From positions 1,831,797 to 1,895,796 of the forward strand of contig NC_067204.1 in NCBI RefSeq assembly GCF_026262505.1: a stretch of 64,000 nucleotides of DNA. Reading direction: 5' to 3'. The position numbers were made by a program, and so were the translations under genes. Origin of the DNA: Trichomonas vaginalis G3. Lineage: Eukaryota; Parabasalia; Trichomonadida; Trichomonadidae. How positions within the stretch are numbered: the stretch's first letter is position 1; the number at the start of each line of letters is the position of its first letter. The notes beneath the pieces are model-generated. The model ran no database searches and was not told the DNA's origin. It saw nothing but the letters and a program-made list of their open reading frames with translations. This document shows, piece after piece, positions 21,384-34,233 of the stretch.

Positions 21384-21668
21384 AATAGGACAGTTTTCTT
21401 CTGAGGTTCTCATCAAATCTAAGACTTCAGAAGAAAGCTGTCCTATCAATGTATACTTACACTCTCATGGACTACAAGTGTACAATTTTAAGGCAGAGAT
21501 TATCCGAGGCCTCTCATCAAATGAGGGACCTCGGATAATCTCTACCTTAAGTAGTCAAATAACTTTTCTCACTATTTAGGAACAAAAGAACAAGAGTTGG
21601 AGTACTTTAAGGCAAGATTCTTCCGAAATCTCTCATCGAATGAGAGACTTCGGAAGGACCTTGCCAAA
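21384..21668. repeat. Three unique long hairpins in series
   Basis: Stem-loops at about 21384-21446, 21490-21552 and 21608-21668, each with arms of ~20-27 bases and a short loop (for example arms with GAGATTATCCGAGG and CCTCGGATAATCTC). They are unrelated in sequence to one another. Confidence 0.7.
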
Positions 21669-22080
21669 TCCTTGAACGCCAATATCCTTGGAACTGAGCT
21701 AGAACCAGGGAGAAGTAGCATACTATAGAGCACGATGGTAATCTCGGAAATGCTTATATCGCCCCAAGCACAATATTTAAGAAGTCTAACTCATATATAC
21801 AAGAAGTCAGGCTGAATAGATATTGTGCATATGGTTTGCAGAACTCTCATGATATTTAAAATTCATGTTATCCCAAAAAAGGGTGACACTTTGGGTGTAT
21901 CGTCCATCCCAGGGATGCAAAAATCAGATCACCTTGGATCTATAATTCCTTGTAAAGTCCAAATCTCAAAATACATAATTTTATATTTAGTTTGTTTGAT
22001 GTTGAAACTATATTACCACCAAGAAGAGACAATATTATCTTAGTAAACATGTTTCAATTAATTTGATGTTCTTGGATATA

Positions 22081-22490
22081 AACTGCGAGTCAAAAGGCGT
22101 ACCTACCTTCAACTTTTTGAGAGAAGTCATACAATTAATTATATGAGTTTCTCTCAAAAAGTCGATTTCTGCCAGGTACACCTTTTGGACCGCACAAGCT
22201 ATTTGCTCTAATTCGATATAACAACAAAGGATCATAAAACAGATATAAATATAGGATGAACTGATACGATTTTTTCGGGTCTAACTTCAAAATTTAAGAT
22301 TTCGAAATTTAATACAAGCTTCAAACCAGAAATTTAAGCATAAATAGAAGTTGATTTGCTACCTATTGCACGTGAAGCTTATTTGAGCTCTAATATTTAA
22401 TAATTTTCTCTCGCTCTCAGTGAAGGCACCGTTAGCATTAGAAATGTAAACTATTCAAAAATTGATAGGTCCGCCTTTTGATTCGCAGTT
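22081..22490. mobile_element. MITE, unit interrupted by the 1,557 bp transposon
   Basis: 410 bp, same termini and TA flanks as copy 0. Confidence 0.75.
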
Positions 22491-22571
22491 TAAAGCATAA
22501 ATTTTGTCAATTAAATTTTAATTACAGAATAAAAAGAAAAGTCAATAAAAGCATATGAAAGCTGACACGAA

Positions 22572-22834
22572 TTATTCATAAGGATTATCGAATAATGATT
22601 TCGATTTTTGTGAATAATTTGGTATTTCTTTTGTTTCGATTAAATATGGATTTATTTGAACCTCTTCTAAAGGTAATGGTTCGGATTTATTAGATACTTC
22701 TTCTAATAGACAACTTCTATTATCAATGAAATGTTCATGAATTATTGATTGTGTTTCCTCTCTTTTTCTTTTTTTTTAAGACATAAAAGAGGAATTGCAA
22801 TGCTTGATGGTAATGATAGTCTTATTGTTATCAA
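22572..22834 (-). pseudogene. Tail-only relic, copy 3
   Basis: One base shorter in the CT/T run near 22760-22778, so no continuous frame across the Lys stretch; tail motifs retained. Confidence 0.55.
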
Positions 22835-23045
22835 TTAAAATTATCTCCCATCCTATATAATAAAATTTGATTCAATATTACTAAATACTTTATGTTTCTT
22901 AATAATTGAGATGCCTAAAATGTTGATAATGTTGTTATAAACTTATTTTCACACGCTCAATCTTATGGGAGTAATAAGAATTGTAATAAAAAAAACATTA
23001 TAAATCTTTAAAGATTCGTTCATAAACAATATATAAAAAAAATAG

Positions 23046-24620
23046 TTATTCATAAGGATTCTCGAAATAAGTATTTGATTGTTCTTGCTTTGGATTATAT
23101 GCTGGTGCTTTATATTCATTAGGATATGGATTGCTGTTCGTTTCTTCTAAAGGTAAATCTTTTTCGGTTTTATCAACAAGGCTTTGATTAATTGGATTTT
23201 CAGCTCTGAATTTTCTGTGTCTATAACATAAGTAAGCAGCGACAGCAATGAGACCTGCTCCAACTGCTGCTCCAATAATAATTTCCAAAACAGCACCTTC
23301 ACTTAGTCCTTCATCACTATCATCATCAGAATAATTATGATCATCTGATTTTTGTTCAACTGGTTCTGATGAATTTATTTCATGATACGAATTATCAAAA
23401 ATGATAAGAGATCTATGAGTTGAATTATTTCCTTTGATTAAATATGATGTATTATATTTGTCGCCAGCATGATAAAAAAATAAGTAATCGTGTTTAGAAT
23501 TAGTTATTGTTAGAAAAGGTTTTTCAACAATAATATTAGCTCTATTTATTTTTCCATAGACATCATAAATATCACCATCTTCGAAATGAACTGTTCCATT
23601 TGTGAAAGCAGTAACAACACATGTATGAGCTGTGTCCTGAGAAGTGAATTTGTAATTAGACCTTACATTTGTGATAATCGAAGTGCAATCATAATAATTC
23701 AAATTAAAAACAACAAAATTACATGGAATAGGTTCGTCACTGGAGGATTCTAATGTAATTGTACCTGTGTGAGCGAAATAAATTGCTGAATATTGTGTAT
23801 TTCCAAGAATTTCTAAAGATACTTCTGAAGTTCTTGCTTCTCCGGAAATGTTGCGATAATCAGTAAATACTACGTATTGTTCCTTATAAAAATTAAGTTT
23901 TGTTTGATTTCTGCCAATTAATAACTTTTGAATTCCGAATATTTTGTATTTTGGCTGGGATCCAAAAGAAATTGATTGGTTGCAAAGATATTCGAGCTTG
24001 TCCTTATCATAAGCACTGTATGTATCATAAGAAAAACTTTGTGAAATTTTGATTGTTGCAACTGTATTCGGAGATTTACTTCTGAACAAAATGTATAATG
24101 TCGGTGAGAAATAAAGATGGTCTGTTGTGTAATTTATAACTTTGTATTGAAATGTTGGTTGATAATAAGAATAATTAAAATCGTAATCATCCGAAGATGT
24201 GCTTATGTTCAATCTAACATCTGTTGGATCTAAGTAAACTGAGCAGTAATTCTTATTGATTTCATATTTTTTATTTGAATAATTGAAAGCTAGATCGTTC
24301 GATTCGGATAGAAATTCTATGGAATCGCAGTAATTTGGAAAAGAAACTACACAAAATCTTACTTTATAATTATAATACGTGTTTGTTGATTTAAAATTAA
24401 AAGTTGGCTCTGTGATTTTCCATATTTTGCTTGTGCATGATTCATAGTTAATACGCAAGTAATCGCTCATATATGTATCTTGTAGAATAAAATAATAACT
24501 AAATGATTTGTTATCTGCAAATGAAAAAGTAATATCTTGACCATATGAACCAATGTCAATTAAATAATCTCCTGTTCTGTTAATTATACCATTGGTGATT
24601 GTATAGTAAAACCAGGACAT
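23046..24620 (-). CDS. Type I surface membrane protein, copy 4 (intact)
   Basis: 524 aa, identical in protein sequence to copy 1: ectodomain, acidic stem, transmembrane helix and NPY-rich tail ending FENPYE. Upstream initiator-like TCATT and the TGA directly before the ATG are conserved. Confidence 0.8.
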   Translation of the reverse strand: MSWFYYTITNGIINRTGDYLIDIGSYGQDITFSFADNKSFSYYFILQDTYMSDYLRINYESCTSKIWKITEPTFNFKSTNTYYNYKVRFCVVSFPNYCDSIEFLSESNDLAFNYSNKKYEINKNYCSVYLDPTDVRLNISTSSDDYDFNYSYYQPTFQYKVINYTTDHLYFSPTLYILFRSKSPNTVATIKISQSFSYDTYSAYDKDKLEYLCNQSISFGSQPKYKIFGIQKLLIGRNQTKLNFYKEQYVVFTDYRNISGEARTSEVSLEILGNTQYSAIYFAHTGTITLESSSDEPIPCNFVVFNLNYYDCTSIITNVRSNYKFTSQDTAHTCVVTAFTNGTVHFEDGDIYDVYGKINRANIIVEKPFLTITNSKHDYLFFYHAGDKYNTSYLIKGNNSTHRSLIIFDNSYHEINSSEPVEQKSDDHNYSDDDSDEGLSEGAVLEIIIGAAVGAGLIAVAAYLCYRHRKFRAENPINQSLVDKTEKDLPLEETNSNPYPNEYKAPAYNPKQEQSNTYFENPYE

Positions 24621-25118
24621 TCACAATGATTTTAATTTGAAAGCGGATCTATTCAGAATGAATTTTGAATATTTTACACAGTCAGATTGTCAAATCATTT
24701 TAGTTTATTGGATAATTCTTTTAATGTATTATTTTTAAAATTTTAAAAAAAAAATAAAAGGGGATCCAAAATTTTTGTATCAGAATGGGTCAATACTTCA
24801 TGAATCAGTCCTCAAGAACAAAAATGAAGAAGGTCGTAATTGCCTTATGCATCTAAGCTACTATCCAAAAAAGAGAAATTGGATTAGAAAAGGATTATGA
24901 GTGATTGAAATTAATACGTGTGCGAATAACCATGGATTTGTAAAAATTAATGCTTCAGAAATACAACATTTTGCTATTGAGAATTCCTTGTAAAGTCCAA
25001 ATCTCAAAATACATAATTTTATATTTAGTTTGTTTGATGTTGAAACTATATTACCACCAAGAAGAGACAATATTATCTTAGTAAACATGTTTCAATTAAT
25101 TTGATGTTCATGGATATA

Positions 25119-25528
25119 AACTGCGAGTCAAAAGGCGTACCTACCTTCAACTTTTTGAGAGAAGTCATACAATTAATTATATGAGTTTCTCTCAAAAAGT
25201 CGATTTCTGCCAGGTACACCTTTTGGACCGCACAAGCTATTTGCTCTAATTCGATATAACAACAAAGGATCATAAAACAGATATAAATATAGGATGAACT
25301 GATACGATTTTTTCGGGTCTAACTTCAAAATTTAAGATTTCGAAATTTAATACAAGCTTCAAACCAGAAATTTAAGCATAAATAGAAGCTGATTTGCTAC
25401 CTATTGCACGTGAAGCTTATTTGAGCTCTAATATTTAATAATTTTCTCTCGCTCTCAGTGAAGGCACCGTTAGCATTAGAAATGTAAACTATTCAAAAAT
25501 TGATAGGTCCGCCTTTTGATTCGCAGTT
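25119..25528. mobile_element. MITE, copy 4
   Basis: 410 bp, same termini and TA flanks as copy 0. Confidence 0.75.
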
Positions 25529-25609
25529 TAAAGCATAAATTTTGTCAATTAAATTTTAATTACAGAATAAAAAGAAAAGTCAATAAAAGCATATGAAAGC
25601 TGACACGAA

Positions 25610-25873
25610 TTATTCATAAGGATTATCGAATAATGATTTCGATTTTTGTGAATAATTTGGTATTTCTTTTGTTTCGATTAAATATGGATTTATTTGAACC
25701 TCTTCTAAAGGTAATGGTTCGGATTTATTAGATACTTCTTCTAATAGACAACTTCTATTATCAATGAAATGTTCATGAATTATTGATTGTGTTTCCTCTC
25801 TTTTTTCTTTTTTTTTAAGACATAAAAGAGGAATTGCAATGCTTGATGGTAATGATAGTCTTATTGTTATCAA
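25610..25873 (-). pseudogene. Tail-only relic, copy 4
   Basis: Identical in translation to copy 0; no ATG; ends FDNPYE. Confidence 0.55.
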
Positions 25874-26084
25874 TTAAAATTATCTCCCATCCTATATAAT
25901 AAAATTTGATTCAATATTACTAAATACTTTATGTTTCTTAATAATTGAGATGCCTAAAATGTTGATAATGTTGTTATAAACTTATTTTCACACGCTCAAT
26001 CTTATGGGAGTAATAAGAATTGTAATAAAAAAAACATTATAAATCTTTAAAGATTCGTTCATAAACAATATATAAAAAAAATAG

Positions 26085-27659
26085 TTATTCATAAGGATTC
26101 TCGAAATAAGTATTTGATTGTTCTTGCTTTGGATTATATGCTGGTGCTTTATATTCATTAGGATATGGATTGCTGTTCGTTTCTTCTAAAGGTAAATCTT
26201 TTTCGGTTTTATCAACAAGGCTTTGATTAATTGGATTTTCAGCTCTGAATTTTCTGTGTCTATAACATAAGTAAGCAGCGACAGCAATGAGACCTGCTCC
26301 AACTGCTGCTCCAATAATAATTTCCAAAACAGCACCTTCACTTAGTCCTTCATCACTATCATCATCAGAATAATTATGATCATCTGATTTTTGTTCAACT
26401 GGTTCTGATGAATTTATTTCATGATACGAATTATCAAAAATGATAAGAGATCTATGAGTTGAATTATTTCCTTTGATTAAATATGATGTATTATATTTGT
26501 CGCCAGCATGATAAAAAAATAAGTAATCGTGTTTAGAATTAGTTATTGTTAGAAAAGGTTTTTCAACAATAATATTAGCTCTATTTATTTTTCCATAGAC
26601 ATCATAAATATCACCATCTTCGAAATGAACTGTTCCATTTGTGAAAGCAGTAACAACACATGTATGAGCTGTGTCCTGAGAAGTGAATTTGTAATTAGAC
26701 CTTACATTTGTGATAATCGAAGTGCAATCATAATAATTCAAATTAAAAACAACAAAATTACATGGAATAGGTTCGTCACTGGAGGATTCTAATGTAATTG
26801 TACCTGTGTGAGCGAAATAAATTGCTGAATATTGTGTATTTCCAAGAATTTCTAAAGATACTTCTGAAGTTCTTGCTTCTCCGGAAATGTTGCGATAATC
26901 AGTAAATACTACGTATTGTTCCTTATAAAAATTAAGTTTTGTTTGATTTCTGCCAATTAATAACTTTTGAATTCCGAATATTTTGTATTTTGGCTGGGAT
27001 CCAAAAGAAATTGATTGGTTGCAAAGATATTCGAGCTTGTCCTTATCATAAGCACTGTATGTATCATAAGAAAAACTTTGTGAAATTTTGATTGTTGCAA
27101 CTGTATTCGGAGATTTACTTCTGAACAAAATGTATAATGTCGGTGAGAAATAAAGATGGTCTGTTGTGTAATTTATAACTTTGTATTGAAATGTTGGTTG
27201 ATAATAAGAATAATTAAAATCGTAATCATCCGAAGATGTGCTTATGTTCAATCTAACATCTGTTGGATCTAAGTAAACTGAGCAGTAATTCTTATTGATT
27301 TCATATTTTTTATTTGAATAATTGAAAGCTAGATCGTTCGATTCGGATAGAAATTCTATGGAATCGCAGTAATTTGGAAAAGAAACTACACAAAATCTTA
27401 CTTTATAATTATAATACGTGTTTGTTGATTTAAAATTAAAAGTTGGCTCTGTGATTTTCCATATTTTGCTTGTGCATGATTCATAGTTAATACGCAAGTA
27501 ATCGCTCATATATGTATCTTGTAGAATAAAATAATAACTAAATGATTTGTTATCTGCAAATGAAAAAGTAATATCTTGACCATATGAACCAATGTCAATT
27601 AAATAATCTCCTGTTCTGTTAATTATACCATTGGTGATTGTATAGTAAAACCAGGACAT
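26085..27659 (-). CDS. Type I surface membrane protein, copy 5 (intact)
   Basis: 524 aa, same protein as copies 1 and 4. Its 5' spacer carries the AATACTTCATG variant shared by copies 4-9. Confidence 0.8.
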   Translation of the reverse strand: MSWFYYTITNGIINRTGDYLIDIGSYGQDITFSFADNKSFSYYFILQDTYMSDYLRINYESCTSKIWKITEPTFNFKSTNTYYNYKVRFCVVSFPNYCDSIEFLSESNDLAFNYSNKKYEINKNYCSVYLDPTDVRLNISTSSDDYDFNYSYYQPTFQYKVINYTTDHLYFSPTLYILFRSKSPNTVATIKISQSFSYDTYSAYDKDKLEYLCNQSISFGSQPKYKIFGIQKLLIGRNQTKLNFYKEQYVVFTDYRNISGEARTSEVSLEILGNTQYSAIYFAHTGTITLESSSDEPIPCNFVVFNLNYYDCTSIITNVRSNYKFTSQDTAHTCVVTAFTNGTVHFEDGDIYDVYGKINRANIIVEKPFLTITNSKHDYLFFYHAGDKYNTSYLIKGNNSTHRSLIIFDNSYHEINSSEPVEQKSDDHNYSDDDSDEGLSEGAVLEIIIGAAVGAGLIAVAAYLCYRHRKFRAENPINQSLVDKTEKDLPLEETNSNPYPNEYKAPAYNPKQEQSNTYFENPYE

Positions 27660-28157
27660 TCACAATGATTTTAATTTGAAAGCGGATCTATTCAGAATGA
27701 ATTTTGAATATTTTACACAGTCAGATTGTCAAATCATTTTAGTTTATTGGATAATTCTTTTAATGTATTATTTTTAAAATTTTAAAAATAAAATAAAAGT
27801 GGATCCAAAATTTTTGTATCAGAATGGGTCAATACTTCATGAATCAGTCCTCAAGAACAAAAATGAAGAAGGTCGTAATTGCCTTATGCATCTAAGCTAC
27901 TATCCAAAAAAGAGAAATTGGATTAGAAAAGGATTATGAGTGATTGAAATTAATACGTGTGCGAATAACCATGGATTTGTAAAAATTAATGCTTCAGAAA
28001 TACAACATTTTGCTATTGAGAATTCCTTGTAAAGTCCAAATCTCAAAATACATAATTTTATATTTAGTTTGTTTGATGTTGAAACTATATTACCACCAAG
28101 AAGAGACAATATTATCTTAGTAAACATGTTTCAATTAATTTGATGTTCATGGATATA

Positions 28158-28567
28158 AACTGCGAGTCAAAAGGCGTACCTACCTTCAACTTTTTGAGAG
28201 AAGTCATACAATTAATTATATGAGTTTCTCTCAAAAAGTCGATTTCTGCCAGGTACACCTTTTGGACCGCACAAGCTATTTGCTCTAATTCGATATAACA
28301 ACAAAGGATCATAAAACAGATATAAATATAGGATGAACTGATACGATTTTTTCGGGTCTAACTTCAAAATTTAAGATTTCGAAATTTAATACAAGCTTCA
28401 AACCAGAAATTTAAGCATAAATAGAAGCTGATTTGCTACCTATTGCACGTGAAGCTTATTTGAGCTCTAATATTTAATAATTTTCTCTCGCTCTCAGTGA
28501 AGGCACCGTTAGCATTAGAAATGTAAACTATTCAAAAATTGATAGGTCCGCCTTTTGATTCGCAGTT
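28158..28567. mobile_element. MITE, copy 5
   Basis: 410 bp, same termini and TA flanks as copy 0. Confidence 0.75.
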
Positions 28568-28648
28568 TAAAGCATAAATTTTGTCAATTAAATTTTAATT
28601 ACAGAATAAAAAGAAAAGTCAATAAAAGCATATGAAAGCTGACACGAA

Positions 28649-28912
28649 TTATTCATAAGGATTATCGAATAATGATTTCGATTTTTGTGAATAATTTGGT
28701 ATTTCTTTTGTTTCGATTAAATATGGATTTATTTGAACCTCTTCTAAAGGTAATGGTTCGGATTTATTAGATACTTCTTCTAATAGACAACTTCTATTAT
28801 CAATGAAATGTTCATGAATTATTGATTGTGTTTCCTCTCTTTTTTCTTTTTTTTTAAGACATAAAAGAGGAATTGCAATGCTTGATGGTAATGATAGTCT
28901 TATTGTTATCAA
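28649..28912 (-). pseudogene. Tail-only relic, copy 5
   Basis: Identical in translation to copy 0; no ATG. Confidence 0.55.
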
Positions 28913-29123
28913 TTAAAATTATCTCCCATCCTATATAATAAAATTTGATTCAATATTACTAAATACTTTATGTTTCTTAATAATTGAGATGCCTAAAATG
29001 TTGATAATGTTGTTATAAACTTATTTTCACACGCTCAATCTTATGGGAGTAATAAGAATTGTAATAAAAAAAACATTATAAATCTTTAAAGATTCGTTCA
29101 TAAACAATATATAAAAAAAATAG

Positions 29124-30696
29124 TTATTCATAAGGATTCTCGAAATAAGTATTTGATTGTTCTTGCTTTGGATTATATGCTGGTGCTTTATATTCATTAG
29201 GATATGGATTGCTGTTCGTTTCTTCTAAAGGTAAATCTTTTTCGGTTTTATCAACAAGGCTTTGATTAATTGGATTTTCAGCTCTGAATTTTCTGTGTCT
29301 ATAACATAAGTAAGCAGCGACAGCAATGAGACCTGCTCCAACTGCTGCTCCAATAATAATTTCCAAAACAGCACCTTCACTTAGTCCTTCATCACTATCA
29401 TCATCAGAATAATTATGATCATCTGATTTTTGTTCAACTGGTTCTGATGAATTTATTTCATGATACGAATTATCAAAAATGATAAGAGATCTATGAGTTG
29501 AATTATTTCCTTTGATTAAATATGATGTATTATATTTGTCGCCAGCATGATAAAAAAATAAGTAATCGTGTTTAGAATTAGTTATTGTTAGAAAAGGTTT
29601 TTCAACAATAATATTAGCTCTATTTATTTTTCCATAGACATCATAAATATCACCATCTTCGAAATGAACTGTTCCATTTGTGAAAGCAGTAACAACACAT
29701 GTATGAGCTGTGTCCTGAGAAGTGAATTTGTAATTAGACCTTACATTTGTGATAATCGAAGTGCAATCATAATAATTCAAATTAAAAAAACAAAATTACA
29801 TGGAATAGGTTCGTCACTGGAGGATTCTAATGTAATTGTACCTGTGTGAGCGAAATAAATTGCTGAATATTGTGTATTTCCAAGAATTTCTAAAGATACT
29901 TCTGAAGTTCTTGCTTCTCCGGAAATGTTGCGATAATCAGTAAATACTACGTATTGTTCCTTATAAAAATTAAGTTTTGTTTGATTTCTGCCAATTAATA
30001 ACTTTTGAATTCCGAATATTTTGTATTTTGGCTGGGATCCAAAAGAAATTGATTGGTTGCAAAGATATTCGAGCTTGTCCTTATCATAAGCACTGTATGT
30101 ATCATAAGAAAAACTTTGTGAAATTTTGATTGTTGCAACTGTATTCGGAGATTTACTTCTGAACAAAATGTATAATGTCGGTGAGAAATAAAGATGGTCT
30201 GTGTGTAATTTAATAATTTGTATTGAAATGTTGGTTGATAATAAGAATAATTAAAATCGTAATCATCCGAAGATGTGCTTATGTTCAATCTAACATCTGT
30301 TGGATCTAAGTAAACTGAGCAGTAATTCTTATTGATTTCATATTTTTTATTTGAATAATTGAAAGCTAGATCGTTCGATTCGGATAGAAATTCTATGGAA
30401 TCGCAGTAATTTGGAAAAGAAACTACACAAAATCTTACTTTATAATTATAATACGTGTTTGTTGATTTAAAATTAAAAGTTGGCTCTGTGATTTTCCATA
30501 TTTTGCTTGTGCATGATTCATAGTTAATACGCAAGTAATCGCTCATATATGTATCTTGTAGAATAAAATAATAACTAAATGATTTGTTATCTGCAAATGA
30601 AAAAGTAATATCTTGACCATATGAACCAATGTCAATTAAATAATCTCCTGTTCTGTTAATTATACCATTGGTGATTGTATAGTAAAACCAGGACAT
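29124..30696 (-). pseudogene. Surface protein gene, copy 6, two frameshifts
   Basis: One base is lost in the A-rich run near 29787, and one base is lost near 30202 with nearby substitutions (AATTTAATAATTT in place of AATTTATAACTTT). Together they break the ectodomain frame twice. The 3' tail-coding part is intact. Confidence 0.8.
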
Positions 30697-31194
30697 TCAC
30701 AATGATTTTAATTTGAAAGCGGATCTATTCAGAATGAATTTTGAATATTTTACACAGTCAGATTGTCAAATCATTTTAGTTTATTGGATAATTCTTTTAA
30801 TGTATTATTTTTAAAATTTTAAAAATAAAATAAAAGTGGATCCAAAATTTTTGTATCAGAATGGGTCAATACTTCATGAATCAGTCCTCAAGAACAAAAA
30901 TGAAGAAGGTCGTAATTGCCTTATGCATCTAAGCTACTATCCAAAAAAGAGAAATTGGATTAGAAAAGGATTATGAGTGATTGAAATTAATACGTGTGCG
31001 AATAACCATGGATTTGTAAAAATTAATGCTTCAGAAATACAACATTTTGCTATTGAGAATTCCTTGTAAAGTCCAAATCTCAAAATACATAATTTTATAT
31101 TTAGTTTGTTTGATGTTGAAACTATATTACCACCAAGAAGAGACAATATTATCTTAGTAAACATGTTTCAATTAATTTGATGTTCATGGATATA

Positions 31195-31604
31195 AACTGC
31201 GAGTCAAAAGGCGTACCTACCTTCAACTTTTTGAGAGAAGTCATACAATTAATTATATGAGTTTCTCTCAAAAAGTCGATTTCTGCCAGGTACACCTTTT
31301 GGACCGCACAAGCTATTTGCTCTAATTCGATATAACAACAAAGGATCATAAAACAGATATAAATATAGGATGAACTGATACGATTTTTTCGGGTCTAACT
31401 TCAAAATTTAAGATTTCGAAATTTAATACAAGCTTCAAACCAGAAATTTAAGCATAAATAGAAGCTGATTTGCTACCTATTGCACGTGAAGCTTATTTGA
31501 GCTCTAATATTTAATAATTTTCTCTCGCTCTCAGTGAAGGCACCGTTAGCATTAGAAATGTAAACTATTCAAAAATTGATAGGTCCGCCTTTTGATTCGC
31601 AGTT
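31195..31604. mobile_element. MITE, copy 6
   Basis: 410 bp, same termini and TA flanks as copy 0. Confidence 0.75.
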
Positions 31605-31685
31605 TAAAGCATAAATTTTGTCAATTAAATTTTAATTACAGAATAAAAAGAAAAGTCAATAAAAGCATATGAAAGCTGACACGAA

Positions 31686-31949
31686 TTATTCATAAGGATT
31701 ATCGAATAATGATTTCGATTTTTGTGAATAATTTGGTATTTCTTTTGTTTCGATTAAATATGGATTTATTTGAACCTCTTCTAAAGGTAATGGTTCGGAT
31801 TTATTAGATACTTCTTCTAATAGACAACTTCTATTATCAATGAAATGTTCATGAATTATTGATTGTGTTTCCTCTCTTTTTTCTTTTTTTTTAAGACATA
31901 AAAGAGGAATTGCAATGCTTGATGGTAATGATAGTCTTATTGTTATCAA
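31686..31949 (-). pseudogene. Tail-only relic, copy 6
   Basis: Identical in translation to copy 0; no ATG. Confidence 0.55.
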
Positions 31950-32161
31950 TTAAAATTATCTCCCATCCTATATAATAAAATTTGATTCAATATTACTAAA
32001 TACTTTATGTTTCTTAATAATTGAGATGCCTAAAATGTTGATAATGTTGTTATAAACTTATTTTCACACGCTCAATCTTATGGGAGTAATAAGAATTGTA
32101 ATAAAAAAAAACATTATAAATCTTTAAAGATTCGTTCATAAACAATATATAAAAAAAATAG

Positions 32162-33736
32162 TTATTCATAAGGATTCTCGAAATAAGTATTTGATTGTTC
32201 TTGCTTTGGATTATATGCTGGTGCTTTATATTCATTAGGATATGGATTGCTGTTCGTTTCTTCTAAAGGTAAATCTTTTTCGGTTTTATCAACAAGGCTT
32301 TGATTAATTGGATTTTCAGCTCTGAATTTTCTGTGTCTATAACATAAGTAAGCAGCGACAGCAATGAGACCTGCTCCAACTGCTGCTCCAATAATAATTT
32401 CCAAAACAGCACCTTCACTTAGTCCTTCATCACTATCATCATCAGAATAATTATGATCATCTGATTTTTGTTCAACTGGTTCTGATGAATTTATTTCATG
32501 ATACGAATTATCAAAAATGATAAGAGATCTATGAGTTGAATTATTTCCTTTGATTAAATATGATGTATTATATTTGTCGCCAGCATGATAAAAAAATAAG
32601 TAATCGTGTTTAGAATTAGTTATTGTTAGAAAAGGTTTTTCAACAATAATATTAGCTCTATTTATTTTTCCATAGACATCATAAATATCACCATCTTCGA
32701 AATGAACTGTTCCATTTGTGAAAGCAGTAACAACACATGTATGAGCTGTGTCCTGAGAAGTGAATTTGTAATTAGACCTTACATTTGTGATAATCGAAGT
32801 GCAATCATAATAATTCAAATTAAAAACAACAAAATTACATGGAATAGGTTCGTCACTGGAGGATTCTAATGTAATTGTACCTGTGTGAGCGAAATAAATT
32901 GCTGAATATTGTGTATTTCCAAGAATTTCTAAAGATACTTCTGAAGTTCTTGCTTCTCCGGAAATGTTGCGATAATCAGTAAATACTACGTATTGTTCCT
33001 TATAAAAATTAAGTTTTGTTTGATTTCTGCCAATTAATAACTTTTGAATTCCGAATATTTTGTATTTTGGCTGGGATCCAAAAGAAATTGATTGGTTGCA
33101 AAGATATTCGAGCTTGTCCTTATCATAAGCACTGTATGTATCATAAGAAAAACTTTGTGAAATTTTGATTGTTGCAACTGTATTCGGAGATTTACTTCTG
33201 AACAAAATGTATAATGTCGGTGAGAAATAAAGATGGTCTGTTGTGTAATTTATAACTTTGTATTGAAATGTTGGTTGATAATAAGAATAATTAAAATCGT
33301 AATCATCCGAAGATGTGCTTATGTTCAATCTAACATCTGTTGGATCTAAGTAAACTGAGCAGTAATTCTTATTGATTTCATATTTTTTATTTGAATAATT
33401 GAAAGCTAGATCGTTCGATTCGGATAGAAATTCTATGGAATCGCAGTAATTTGGAAAAGAAACTACACAAAATCTTACTTTATAATTATAATACGTGTTT
33501 GTTGATTTAAAATTAAAAGTTGGCTCTGTGATTTTCCATATTTTGCTTGTGCATGATTCATAGTTAATACGCAAGTAATCGCTCATATATGTATCTTGTA
33601 GAATAAAATAATAACTAAATGATTTGTTATCTGCAAATGAAAAAGTAATATCTTGACCATATGAACCAATGTCAATTAAATAATCTCCTGTTCTGTTAAT
33701 TATACCATTGGTGATTGTATAGTAAAACCAGGACAT
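32162..33736 (-). CDS. Type I surface membrane protein, copy 7 (intact)
   Basis: 524 aa, same protein as copy 1, with the same upstream initiator-like motif. Confidence 0.8.
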   Translation of the reverse strand: MSWFYYTITNGIINRTGDYLIDIGSYGQDITFSFADNKSFSYYFILQDTYMSDYLRINYESCTSKIWKITEPTFNFKSTNTYYNYKVRFCVVSFPNYCDSIEFLSESNDLAFNYSNKKYEINKNYCSVYLDPTDVRLNISTSSDDYDFNYSYYQPTFQYKVINYTTDHLYFSPTLYILFRSKSPNTVATIKISQSFSYDTYSAYDKDKLEYLCNQSISFGSQPKYKIFGIQKLLIGRNQTKLNFYKEQYVVFTDYRNISGEARTSEVSLEILGNTQYSAIYFAHTGTITLESSSDEPIPCNFVVFNLNYYDCTSIITNVRSNYKFTSQDTAHTCVVTAFTNGTVHFEDGDIYDVYGKINRANIIVEKPFLTITNSKHDYLFFYHAGDKYNTSYLIKGNNSTHRSLIIFDNSYHEINSSEPVEQKSDDHNYSDDDSDEGLSEGAVLEIIIGAAVGAGLIAVAAYLCYRHRKFRAENPINQSLVDKTEKDLPLEETNSNPYPNEYKAPAYNPKQEQSNTYFENPYE

Positions 33737-34233
33737 TCACAATGATTTTAATTTGAAAGCGGATCTATTCAGAATGAATTTTGAATATTTTACACAGTCA
33801 GATTGTCAAATCATTTTAGTTTATTGGATAATTCTTTTAATGTATTATTTTTAAAATTTTAAAAATAAAATAAAAGTGGATCCAAAATTTTTGTATCAGA
33901 ATGGGTCAATACTTCATGAATCAGTCCTCAAGAACAAAAATGAAGAAGGTCGTAATTGCCTTATGCATCTAAGCTACTATCCAAAAAGAGAAATTGGATT
34001 AGAAAAGGATTATGAGTGATTGAAATTAATACGTGTGCGAATAACCATGGATTTGTAAAAATTAATGCTTCAGAAATACAACATTTTGCTATTGAGAATT
34101 CCTTGTAAAGTCCAAATCTCAAAATACATAATTTTATATTTAGTTTGTTTGATGTTGAAACTATATTACCACCAAGAAGAGACAATATTATCTTAGTAAA
34201 CATGTTTCAATTAATTTGATGTTCATGGATATA

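Larger units (their letters stand above)
20377..21953. mobile_element. 1,557 bp hairpin-rich transposon with 10 bp target duplication
   Basis: The insertion 20387-21943 interrupts the spacer upstream of copy 3. AATTCCTTGT is duplicated on both sides (20377-20386, 21944-21953), and the termini are ATAGATCC and GGATCTAT. A 10 bp duplication suggests a Mutator-like mechanism. No transposase ORF is present. The left third holds palindromes of the TGGGATACCCATCCCA type; 20990-21370 holds multi-hairpin modules; 21384-21668 holds three further hairpins. It is present in one unit only, so it arrived after the array formed. Confidence 0.8.
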
